Shown here: positions 48,106-60,673 of the stretch, one piece after another
Position numbering within the stretch: position 1 is the first letter of the stretch
How the letters are laid out: each line of letters begins with the position of its first letter
NCBI GenBank assembly: GCA_037954325.1
Contig: JBBMNZ010000016.1
Coordinates: 671,001 to 735,000 of the forward strand
Direction: 5' to 3'
DNA from: Fistularia commersonii
Taxonomy: Eukaryota > Chordata > Actinopteri > Syngnathiformes > Fistulariidae
Length of the DNA: 64,000 nt
Notes under the pieces: model-generated
What the model was told of the DNA's origin: nothing
Database searches by the model: none
What the model saw: only the letters and a program-made list of their open reading frames with translations
Position numbers and translations under genes: made by a program

Positions 48106-51100
48106 CCTTTATTTTTTCCGGGTCCATCTCTTTGGCCATCTCCTCCTTCCTCATCTCTGCGATGGTCCTTGGCCCTTTCTTTTCTTTGGTTCCCGCGAAG
48201 CCCTGGCCAGACAGCAGGTCATCAAAGTTGGCGTCGGAGACCTTGGGCTTCGGGCCTGATGGAAAGGAGAGAAGACATGACAATGATGCCCCTGAAGAAC
48301 AAAACCAGGACTGGGCTTAGTTGAACCTAAGGTCTTAATGTTGCGCTCACGTAGCCCCCCCTGCAGGTGACAAGCCACCTTTGCCCGAAACCTGTTTGCT
48401 TTAAAACCCCCTGCCGTCGGCTTCTATCTCACCCATGCCGGCCTGTGTTTTGCCCCCGGCGCCGGGCGAGCCCCCGCCCATGGCGGAGAAGCTGACGTTA
48501 TAGTTCGGTCGGTTCTGGGGCGAGGTGTGAGGCATGGAGGAGTGGCTTGGGCTGGGCTTTGGCTGCGCGGGGGGGCCTTGTCCCTGGGGTTGCCACCCTA
48601 CGGTGCCCACACCGCCTCCACCGCCGGACTGCCATGAGGGGAAGCCGGCTCCTGCTTGGGACTGCCAAGCTCCGGTGTGCTGCGGGGAAGGAGGAGGCCG
48701 CGACGGGGAGCCCATGGGAGGAAAGGACGGGGTCGGTCCTGTAGGGGTGGTGGGCTTGCTGGAGAATCCAGAACCTCCTGGAAGAAAATGCAGGAGATGA
48801 TATATCAGGGGTGCACAGGCTGCTGAGGGGCCCCCCAGCGGGTTCAATCCATCTTGTGGAGTAAATATATAAGTTGCAGGCTAAACGCCCGGAGCCGAGC
48901 AGATGACACTGAACATGAGGACTCAGAACTAGAGCGGGGTTTCATGAGCACAGGTTTGGCAGGACGCTGGATACAGTATGGCATGAGTAATGGGGCATAT
49001 GGCGGAATGGATGGCGAAGCTTAGCGCCACACAGTGTGGAGGCCAACTTGAAAGCCGTTGTTAATGTGCGGTCATTTTAGTTCAAGAAGATGCCAAGCAC
49101 TTTAGTCCGGGCATGAATGAATGAGGTTTAATTAGTAGCTTAAGTTAAATCAAACAGGTGTGGGGCTGTTATGAATCTACGTGTTCAGATAAGATGGAAT
49201 ATTTAGAAAGAGGACGCAGTGGCGCGGTGGTTAATGGCAAGATAATGAATGAATGAATGAATGAATGAATGAATGAATGAATGAATAAATGACGAATTTG
49301 TGTATTATCTTCGTGCAGTGTCATTGAAAATGCTGACTGACAATGCTGATTTCCAAATGACGGACTCATAGATATTATTGGGTGAAGTGGTGTGGATCAG
49401 GGATGTCAAACATACGGCCCCCAGGCTGGTATTGGCCCACCACGGGGTCCAATCCAAGCCGTGGAATACATCTACAGTTTGAAAAAAATCATAAAAATCA
49501 TGACCTATTCTTTTAAACTAAAAATGCAGTTTCTAAATTGTCTGCTTTGGGCACACTGTTTTAGTTGGTGTTCGCAACATGGCACAACCCTATATGACTC
49601 AGAACTTACAGCAGATGGCAGTCATGCGGCTTCCGGGTCTGTAAATAGTATTTTTACTTATTGTTAGAAATGCACTTGCTTTTCCATTGGCCCCGACACC
49701 CTCATCAGTAAGATGTCTTTGTCAAAATATAGAGAAAGTTGACATGGAATGTAGGCTTTTCCAAGAAAAATGGACCACTTATTATTTGTTTGTTGAGGTT
49801 ATTAAGAAACCTGTATTCTTGGTGTGGATGCAGCAAGTTTCGGTGCCACTACGAGACTCAATACGAGACATCGCGAAAACACAACAAAATGCACGGGGAA
49901 CTCAGAAGACAGAACTGAGGCATAGTGTTGTTGAAATTGCACTTACTTTTCTTTGTGAATCTCGGGTTATTCGTCATTTATTTTTTTAAGGAACAGTTCG
50001 TTACAACAAAGGAAACAGTTGGACTTAGTGTTACCTCCAGGTAATTACGCTATGATTTTACTAGTCCAGCTCCCTTGACATCAAATTAGGCTGCATGTGG
50101 CCCCCGGGCCAAAATGAGTTTGACACCCCTGTTATCGATGAAGTGATGTGCTTGTTTGAAGGAATGCGTCGGACGACTGACCCACCTCCTAGGCTCCCCC
50201 CGAGGTTGCCGATGTCAGCAAACGGGTCCAAGGTGTTTGGCTTGGTCTGATGGGTGGGGGTGCTGTGAACTGAACCCGTGGGGCTGGTGGTGGCCGAGCG
50301 GCTGCCCATCCCGAAGCTTCCCCCTAGATTGCATCATCGCAGAGGATTTTCAGAGCATCAGGGCAGAGCCTTCCCAATAAGGTTTCTGTGATGACGCTGG
50401 GTCGGGGCTCACCTGTGGTAGTGGTGGCGGGTCTGTTCCAGTCCCAGCCTCCCATGGGGTTCTGCTGCTGGATATTGACAGTTGGGGTGGCCGACAGCGG
50501 CACAGGGGAGCCCCGGCCTGTTCATTTGCAGCAAAGTGGGGAATTTGGAAGAGAGGCGTTTTATCTCACATGACGCAACAAAACATGTCTGACACCTGAC
50601 TGGGGCTGGCAGCTGCAGTAGCACGCTGGAAACACATTCCTCCTCCATATCTGCTTGTCACCTCACTTTCATGTGTGTTAAATTAAGTAAATCAACCCAT
50701 GTAAGATATTAGATTCCCCCCAAGTGTTCTTTTCACCACTTCAGGAAAATGTCTACCACACAAGGTATGTCGCTAAAGCAGTGGAACCTTGACTTACAAG
50801 TGCCCCAACTTACAAGCTTGCAAGATACAAGTTGTCGCTCAGTGGATGTTTTGCTTTGTGTTGGAGCCCAGACCTGAGCTAGGAGCCAGTGGGATGAGGG
50901 TTTGACAACCGCTGTCCGTGAAGTGGCATTTAAATACAAAGGCAACAACCACTACTAAGTAGCCCTGAGAAAGTCATGGGAAAAACACCTGCGAGGTGTG
51001 CGTGTTGTGGACTCGTCCGTGGAGAGATGGAGAAGTTGTTTACAGTGAGATTAGGTGACGGAGAGCATCGTCTCTGAGAAGGCAGGAGACGTTTGCGAGG

Positions 51101-54100
51101 ATTTGGTGCAGCGGACGGCCGGAACATAGACGGATAAGGTGTCAGATGAGACATTCAAAGCCGGTAAGGGACGGTTTGATGGTTTTAAAAAGAGGAGCGG
51201 CTTCACTCTGTCCATAAATGGAGTTTAGACAAATAAAGTGCAGCAAAGTTAGATTTAGCATTGCAATGTAGCATCAAGTGTGAAGCCAGTATGTTAAGGA
51301 TAGGATCTTCCGCTGCTACCAGCATCTTCATCTGAAGATGTATTAATATAGTTTTATACATTATTTGTTATTTATGAAGTACATTTTTCTTATTGAAATA
51401 CATGTAACAAAAACAGTGCCCTGGAACAGATTAATAGCATTTCAATTGATTTCAATGGTGAAATTTAATTTAATGTTCCAGCAAATTCAGTAACGATCTC
51501 AGTGACAAATCATTTGAACTCCTAAGTAGAGGTATCACTGCACTATTATATTGGAATCTGTCATATGTCCTGTGAAATAAAGCCAAGCAAGCAGAAAAAG
51601 GTAGCTAAAAAGGAAAGTTGGCCTGAGGGTGCAACATTTAAAGCCCGATCAACATGAAAGTAGGAGGCTGTGTCCGCCGTGCTTGGCAGACGGCAGTGAG
51701 ACAAAGCTGAAGCAAGTTCTCATGCAAAGTCAAAGAAGCCACAAGTGATTTTTTGAGTGAGTTGTGAGGTGGTAAAGCTGTGCACGGCAGAAGCATGCCT
51801 TACCCAAGCTGGTGGGCTGCAGGGTGGGGGAAGGGGAGCGAGCGGCATGCAGGAAAGGGTCCGGCTGCCCGACATTACCTGGTCCAAGGAACGAGCCCAT
51901 CATGTCCTGAGCCTTGGGCACGGGGCCGGCCCCGAAGGGGTCAAACACTGGGGGAAGCGGGACACGGTCGCAATGTTATTCCATTTCATTTTACCGCCAG
52001 TATTGATTCTTCTTATCATCTCAGACATGTTTTAGATTTGACCCCTGTCCCACCTGGGGCTGGTGAGGGGCACGGTGAGGCAGTGGTGGGGCCCACTTTG
52101 TGCGGCGTGGACTGGGTGGATGACGACCCGCTCGTCGGCTGAGGAGGAGCCCCGAACAAATCCCCGAGGAGGTCGGTGGTCGCGGCCGCGGTCGAAGGAC
52201 ACGGCTGGCCTACCTCCTCCCCGCCCAGGCCGAGGAGGTCCACCTCCCCAGCTGTGGACGTTGGCGCGGGGTCACACTTGTGCGGGGCCGTGCTGGTGCT
52301 GCTCCGCTGGCTCGACAGTGACAGCATCTCGTCGTCGGAGGGCTCGCTTTCGTCCACGTGACCCCGGCCGTCCAGGCTCGACCGGCTCGGCTCTGAAGGG
52401 GAAATGGTCAGGAGAGTAGAGCGTAAGAGCGGTGAAGAAGAGCAGGACGGGGGAATGAGAGGCCTGAGGACGGAGGTGAAGAGGAGCACACAGGAGGAGA
52501 ACAAGGGGAAACTAAATATGTCACTTCTACAAGCATCAGCCGCTCCACTCACACTGTGTGCTCTGGTACGCCGTCCGAACACCGCTACCGGCTAATAGCT
52601 GTCCTCATCCGAGGTGATTTGCAACAGTGATGGCCATTTCAAGGAACATTAAATCATTCACTTATTCATCATGTGTACTGGTTGTCGTGCACTCTGGGTC
52701 ACAAGAAGGTGGAGCCTATCTGTCATCGGGCGAGAGGTGGGGTTCACCCGGGACCGGTCCATCACAGGGCCACATATAGGGACATCCAACCATTCACCCT
52801 TTCATTCACAGGTCATAGAGACCAACCATTCACATCTTGGCAATTCACAGTCTCCAATGAACCTCCTGCATGTGTTTGGACTGTGGGAGGAACCCTGAGG
52901 AACCCAACGCAGACACAAGGAGAACATGGAGACTCCACACAGAAAGGCCCCCCTGTGGGATCCAATCAGGGGCCTTCTGGTTGTGAGGCGGGAGCGCTAA
53001 TGCTGCACCACCATGCTGCACATTTAGAGTCTTGTCTTTTGTCACTTTTTCTCGATTGGAGGACAAAAGACGTGTTTGTGTGCGTGGCCCCGTCGTGGAC
53101 ACAGACCGGCAAAGCTGTGAGAATCTCCGCCACCAGACGAACTACACGGCACTACGGGTTGGCGATCAGGCTCCGCCCCATTCAATCAGCACACATCGGA
53201 AATGGAAAACATCTGAACCGCCGTGCAAAGATGGACAGTTTTGTTATTTTCACGCCAATGAGGATATTTTGTAGCATTGAATGAAAAAGGGCGATGAGCC
53301 TGTGTCGCTATGGCAACTACTCAGCGTGGGTGAAGGGGCTGAGGCCTTACCCTCCAGGTCCAGGCCCTCCATCTCGTCTTGTCGGAGCAGAAATAAAATT
53401 CAGGTATAAGTGAATGAATGACTCTGTGTGTGCTATCATGGCACCTGATTGGTTTTTAGGGGATATTTTGGGATGGGATTTGATTTATTCATCTAATAGA
53501 CATTAATCAAACCTAGAAGTTGAGATGTAAAAATAAATTAGTTAGAACATTACCATCAACACTAGGGGTGTCAAACTCAATTTGGTCCGGGGGGCAACAT
53601 ACGTAATTTGATGTCAAGGGGGCCGGACCAGTAAAACCATAGCGTAATTACCTCGAGGTAACACTCATGTAACATTGAATCCGTACACTTACATACTGTT
53701 GGGTGTATCACAGGCATTCGCAAGAACATCCCGGATTTAATGTGACACAATAAAAACACAATCATGACAACATTCATTTTTGAGCATTGTGTGAATTTAA
53801 CCAACAACTTAAAACGGGGTGTCAGACTCATTTTGATGCGGGCGCCACATATCGGCCTGATTTGATGTCAAGGGGGCCAGACCAGTAAAATCATTGTGTA
53901 ATTGCCTCGAAATAACACTAAGTCCAAATTTTTCCTTTATTTTACTGTAAAGGAGAACCGGATAAACTACAAAATATTTTTTTTTATGTAATGAACTGTT
54001 CCTTAAAAAAATACATGACGAACAACCTGAGATATAATGGAGAAAAGTACGTGCAATTTCAACAACACTATGCCTCAGTTCTGTCTTCTGAATTTTCTTT

Positions 54101-57100
54101 GCATTTTGTTGTGTTTTCTCATAGTACATCTCACAGTGGCACCGAAACTTGCTGTATCGGCACCAAGCATACAGGTTTCTTATGAATCTCAACAAACAAA
54201 TAAGAAGTGGTCCATTATTCTTGGAAAACCTGATGTCAACTTTTCTCTTTTTTGACAACAATATCTTGCTGATGAGGGTGTCGGGGCCAACGGAAAAGCA
54301 GGTCCATCTCTAGCAATAATTTTAATGTATTTTTTTCAAACTGTAGATTTATTCCACAGGTTGGATTGGACCCCCTAGTGGGCTGGTACATGCCCACGGG
54401 CCGTACATTTGACACCCCTGATCTACACCATTACTCCATTACATAGATTAGCTTCACTCAATAATATCAATTAGTTCGTCATTTGGGTCTCAGTCAGCAT
54501 TTTTAATGATACTGCATGAAGATAATTCACAAATTCTTTATTCATTCATTCATTATCTATGCCATTAACCGCTGTGCCACTGTGCCGCCAAATACACAAA
54601 TCTTAAAATTGGAAATAACGTGATGTGTTGCAGGTTGCATGTGCAAATTATCCTGTGTCCTCTTTTTAAACATCCCATCGCATCTTAACACATAGATTCA
54701 AAACAGCCCTCCACCTGCGCCATTTAGCTTAAGCTATGTGTTGAACCTCATTCACTCATGTCCGGACTAAAGTGCTTAGCATCTTCTTGAACCAAAATGA
54801 CTGCGCGTCAACCTATCTGACGGTGTCTAAGACAAGTTGGCCTCCACAGTGTGTGGGGAACAGTCAGGAGCCAAGACTCGCCATCCATTCCGTGATACGC
54901 CCCATTACTCATGCTGTATTGTATCTGTTACCCCAGCATCCCACCAAACCGGTGCTCATAAAACCCTGATCTAATCCCGAGTCCTCATGCTCAGTGTCAT
55001 CTGCTCTTTACCAGGCGATCAGCCTACAACTTCCACGTAAGGCTAAATGAGTAGCGGTACGAAGGAGAAATCACCTGATTTGACAGTCTGTCTTTGTGCT
55101 GCACCTGGTGGGTTTCCAGCCTCTGGAGACGTCACGCAGCAAAAATACCACGGTAGTTGATCTATTTTTAATTGCTCAACACTACCCTATGCCCAGCAGA
55201 CCAGCACCAGCCTCGCTTGAGTTTTTCCAGAGGATTGTTGAAACTGTGTTTGCCTCCAGGATTAAGGGGCGGCATTGTGCAGGAAGTAGACCTATCATCC
55301 TTAGAACCTAACAGTCCTGGTTTGATTCCCGGCTCCTTCTGGTGTGTCCAAGTGTTGTTAAGCAAGACACTGAACCCCTGACTGCACCCTTGGTGCCACT
55401 AGATGGCAGCCAACCACTCATGATTCATGATGGGTTAAATGTAGAGAAGGAATTTCCCGCAAGGGATTAATAAAGTATGATAATAAGCTCTGCTCTGTTT
55501 CCTAAACTTTGGATCTTTGCTCAGCTGTGGATGGATCCAGAGAAACCGACCTCAGTCCTGAACTCCCTTTTACCTTCCTAGAATATTTACTCCAGCGTAG
55601 AACTCTTATCTTGGCGGTTTTGCTATCTTACAGGGAGCGTGGGTTCTCTGCTGCAACGTCGCACCTCAACAAAATCAAGTGTATTCAAATACAGTGGAAC
55701 TTTGACTTTAACTCGTTCCCTGACTGAGCTCCAAACACAATTTGCTCATATATCAAAATAATTTTCCTTATTAAAATTAACTGAAATGCAATGAATCCAT
55801 TCCAGACCACTGTTTTGGTACATGTTTTTAAATAAGAAAAATGTACTTTATGAATAAATAATGTATTGCAAATAATAATAAATAATAAAGGAGAATGTAA
55901 AGACATAGAGTGGTTGTATTAAGTGTATTTACTTTGGAGATGGAGCAAAAATGCATTAACTCTAAGTGCTCTATCACTTAACTTACTGGCTCCACCCTTA
56001 ACGCTACAATGCTATCCTACTATGCTATGCTACTATGCAAAAGTATAACTTTGTGATACTTTAGGTCTAAACTCCATTTATGGATGGAGTGCAGCCACCC
56101 TTCTTTCTAAAACTGTCAAACCGCCCCCGACTAGCTTTGAACGACTTTTCTGACACCTCATCCAGCCACATTCCCGCCGTCCGCCAAACCGAAACCCCTG
56201 TAAACATCTCCTGCCTTCTCACAGACGATGCTCACCATCACCATGTCCCACCAACAACAACATTTCCATCCATTCACCAACGAGTCCAAAACATGCACAC
56301 CTCACTGGTGTTTTTCTATGATTTTTGCTGTTGTCGCCTCTGTCTTTAAACACCACTTCACGGACAGCAGAGGCCACGTGGATGTCAAACACTCATCCAG
56401 CTCGCCCCTAACTCAGATCTGGGCTCCGATCATAGAGCAAAACATACACTGAGTGACTGCTCGGATCTGGAAAAGTACTTGTAGGTCAAGGTTTATCTGT
56501 GCTGCTTTAGTGACGTACTGTACCTTGGATGGTTGGTGTTTTCCCCAAAGTGGTGAAAAGAACACTCGGGGGGAATCTGATATCTTCCTTAGGATGATTC
56601 ATTTGATTTAACACTCCAAGGAGATGAGGTGATGAGCCGATATGACAAACTTTCACTTTTCGACACCTTTTTCTGCTTCCTTTGCTTTATTTCACCAGAC
56701 ATACAACCACCTTGACGATTTTTTTCTCGCATTCCAGTATAATAGTGCAATGATACCGCCACTTAGGAGTTAAAGTGATCTGTCAGCGAGGTTGTTACTC
56801 AATTTGCTTGCATATCAAATTAAATTTTCTTCATTGAAATTAATCGAAATGCTATTAATCTGTTCTAAGTTTTTGTTACATGTTTTAAAATAACAAAAAA
56901 ATTACATTATAAACAACAAATAATGCATAAAAATATAATAATATATTTTGCTGGTGGGAAAGATGCTGGTGGAAACCATCGCCAACCAGCTTCAAACAAC
57001 TCTTCGAACGACTCTTTGAACGGGTCTTTGAATGACTCTGCAAATGACTCATTCAATGACTCCTCCAACGCCTTGCCCTTTGATGTTCCCGCCGCCTGCC

Positions 57101-60100
57101 GCACCAAATCCCCATAAACGTCTCCCACCTTCTCACAGACGATGCAACAGCTTCTCGTCTCTTCACGGACGAGTCCACACCTCGCTGATGTTTTTCCATG
57201 ATTTTCTCTGGGCTACCTAGTGACGCACGGCACTTACGACTGTTTTAAATGCCACTTCACAGATAGCGGCGGCCAGGTGGGTGTCAAACGCCCATCCCGC
57301 TGGCTCCTAACTCAGATTTAGGTTCAATTCATAACGCAACCGAGCAACAGCACAGATCTGAGAAAACCCCTAAGATGATGCATTTGTAAGTCAAGGGTCA
57401 ACTGTATTAATATAAAGGTAAAACTTGATGTTAGAGCCAACTTTGAAGAAACAGTTATGGAATCACAAATGCTAATGGCTACTAGCTAATAATTTCAATT
57501 CTCTCAGGCGTTTTTCCATGGCCATATGGGCTCATTCAATACAATAATACACACACAAACAAAGAGAATGTACCGGCAATGGCGAGGGCGTCCTGGTGCT
57601 CTTGGTGGGCCGAGAAGAGTACGCTGGGACTCAGGTCCTTGCAGGGGAACTGCTCCCATGGTGGTGTCAGGTCTTTCTGCTTGTCCACGGCCTCCACCTC
57701 CACATCCAGGATCACATGGAAGAGCTGGGGGTACTTCTCGGGAGAATCGCAAGCGTCCAGCTCGGGCCTGAGAGAAGACGGTATATGGATGAAGGTGAAG
57801 CAATGTGTGCTATGGTGATGTTCTACCTTATAGAAGCATCCTGGTATCATAATTCAAATTAAAATGCATTCGCAGAATGCTTTTTCTTTTTCAGAATGGC
57901 AGCATATTTTGACTGATAACTCAAATGAGTAATAAGTAATCCAAACTGCATTTTCATTTTCTCCTTCAAGACTGCGCATTCTGTGAATTAACCCAAATTA
58001 AAAAGCAAACTATATTTGACATTTAATTTTCAAAACATACTCCCAGCAGATTGTGATCAAATTTCAATTAGAAATGTCAAAAATGAAAAATAAAATGCAG
58101 TAGCAGAGATGATTTTTTATTTTTAGAATGTGGCAGTATGTTTAGACTTGAAATAAAAGATTGAAAATTAAATCTTAAAATTTATTTTGCTTTTTAATTT
58201 GGATTAGGTGACAGAGTGAGCAGTGTGGAAGAAGAAAATGCAAATGCAGTTGGGATTACTAATGACTCATTTTAGTAAGGAGTCAAAATATGCTTTCTGA
58301 AAATGAAAAAACATTCCGCGAATGCATTTTAATTTGAATTATGATACCTGGATGCTTCAATACTATAAACAGGGTTCTTACTTGTTGAACTTCAACATGG
58401 TGGTTCCTGGTGAAATGAAGCCCGTATGGAACTGGATCTGGAAGATCTGGGTGTTGGATACCTAATGCAAAGATAACAGGGTTACTTCTAACGAATGCTG
58501 GGCCACAAACATGTCCAGGGGAGTCATACTTATTACTCAGAGAAGTTCCTGCTGACTTCCAAACACAGGGATTTATATAGAGCTATTTATTTACATTTTC
58601 CACAAACGATACAAACTAGTTGGGTATATCTGGACTCAAACAATTTCCTGGAGACACAAGTTTGTGGGCAAAGGGGAGCAGTGACCAAAAACGCACAAGG
58701 AAACAAATTAACTTTTAATTGTTTCCTTTCCCTGATTGACGGCGAAAAATGGAAAAATCTTCCATGGTGTCATTATTTTGTGCTGATTATTCCCACAGTG
58801 CTAAGTGCTTCTGCCTCGCAGCAAGAAAGTTTCTGCCTTTCTGCGTGGAGTTTGCATGTTCTCTCTGGTCCGAAAGCATTAAGTGGAGACCCTGAACAGC
58901 TTGGACGTGTGAGTAAGAGAATGACCAGTTATACGTCTCCATTTCTGCTGAATGAATATTTCCATTTATGGCTACATCCTCTCTGTGAGCCCTGCAGGAG
59001 TCTTCAGGGACGCCCAGCAGATCCATCAGGTTTACCTTGGCCTGCAGACGTCCTCCGATGGTAGACCTCATGTGGTAGACGGACACCACCACATCTCCCT
59101 GAACGCTCACACCTAGAGGAAAGACCACCTTGCCCTCCTGGATCCTGTGCTCCCTGGGCCCCAAGGGAGGGGTTAACACCAACAGGGGAGAGCAGATAAT
59201 GAGTGAGTAAACAAGGAGCAGGAAAAGGAGAGAAGCTGCCTGGGGAAACTGAAAAGATAACAAGGTGAAGAAAATTACTGGCGCCTGGCAGCTGTTCTGT
59301 GCCTTTCATACTTTTCAGTTTCTTTGAAAGCCCTTGTTTTTTTGTTGTTGTTGCCTTAAAATGTTTTCCAGGCAAGCACTGCAGCGGGGGGAACTGCAGC
59401 TGTTTTCACATAAAATACATTTGAATTCAACAGCGCATGGCTCTTTGAAAACCACATGGAGTTTAATTGAAACTCGTCTGCAAGAGCTGTAAAACTACTT
59501 TCATGCGACAGTCAACTTGCGTGGTGGTGACGCCAAACTAGTAATGATGTCTAATTTACTGGAACAGATTTTAATTGCAAAGCGCAAAATAATTAAGAGT
59601 TGGATGCTTTACAAGGAGATTTTGGAGATTTTATGGGAGTGTGGCTCAACGACTGTAACTCATAGAATAATCTCCAGAGGGAATCAGGTGGAAAATGATC
59701 AATCCCACTGACTCATCTTTGCAAAACATTAATAAATGAGGAGTGCTGCGTCAAATGATGGCCCTAGATTGTGTTCGGGTGTCATCGCCCAGCCCTACCT
59801 CATCCTCTCATACTCCTGTGCGGTAGTGAAGATCTTGGTTTCGCCGATGAGGACGTCGCAAAAGGGCCGACAGCCGCTGCGCTGCTTGTTGAAGCAGGGC
59901 ACAGGGCTCATGGTGAGCGCCTTGATCTTCAGCGGCTTGCAGTGGGGCAGACTGGGCTTCTCCGACACCATGCTGCACACATAGCCGATGTACCTGCATC
60001 AGGACGAGAAGTTGTTTTCGTACGAGTTGTGCTTTAAGAAGCCAATGAGCACCATTAGTCGTTTCAACACAACTTCGTCTGGGGGATGACTGCAAAAATG

Positions 60101-60594
60101 AAATACAAATGATCTGCCCGCAATAAACCAATTTAGATTATGCTTTGTCCAAAAAACCTTTTTTGGTATTAAAATGTCCCATCCAGATCAATAGGTGATA
60201 AAAGCGCCACATAATGTGGTGCAGGAATTAATAAAACGCTCCGCTGGTGCTGCTAGATGGCTGCCAACTACTCATGTTGCATTAAATACACCAAACTAGG
60301 GAAAGAATTTCCCACAAGGGATTAATAAAATATCATAATAAAATCAAATTAAAATAAAAAAGATAGAAATATGTAACAGTAATAGCTGTGTGCAAACTGT
60401 GGACCCCCCCCTAGATGGTGCTAGATGCAAATACTCCAAATCAGCAGAGAAGGGTTGCTAGAGGGGTTGGGATAAATGAAGCTCTCAGGGAGGATGTTTG
60501 CTTAGTAGCTTCAGATACCTCAGCAACTGCAACGCCATTATTTTTAAGTTTTCCGTCCCACTTCCATTCTTCTCTGCTCCACTCGTTTGACAAG

Positions 60595-60673
<79 letters not shown>

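Noticed and set aside
53032..53274. 80-codon plus-strand frame ending CKDGQFCYFHANEDIL, zinc-finger-like
   Set aside because: Single Cys/His cluster without a full CCCH pattern, antisense in a dnajc6 intron and partly in SINE flank. No support.
56907..57128. 73-codon minus-strand frame with ESF repeats
   Set aside because: It lies wholly in a MITE copy and arises from short-period slippage. The other copies do not keep the frame.
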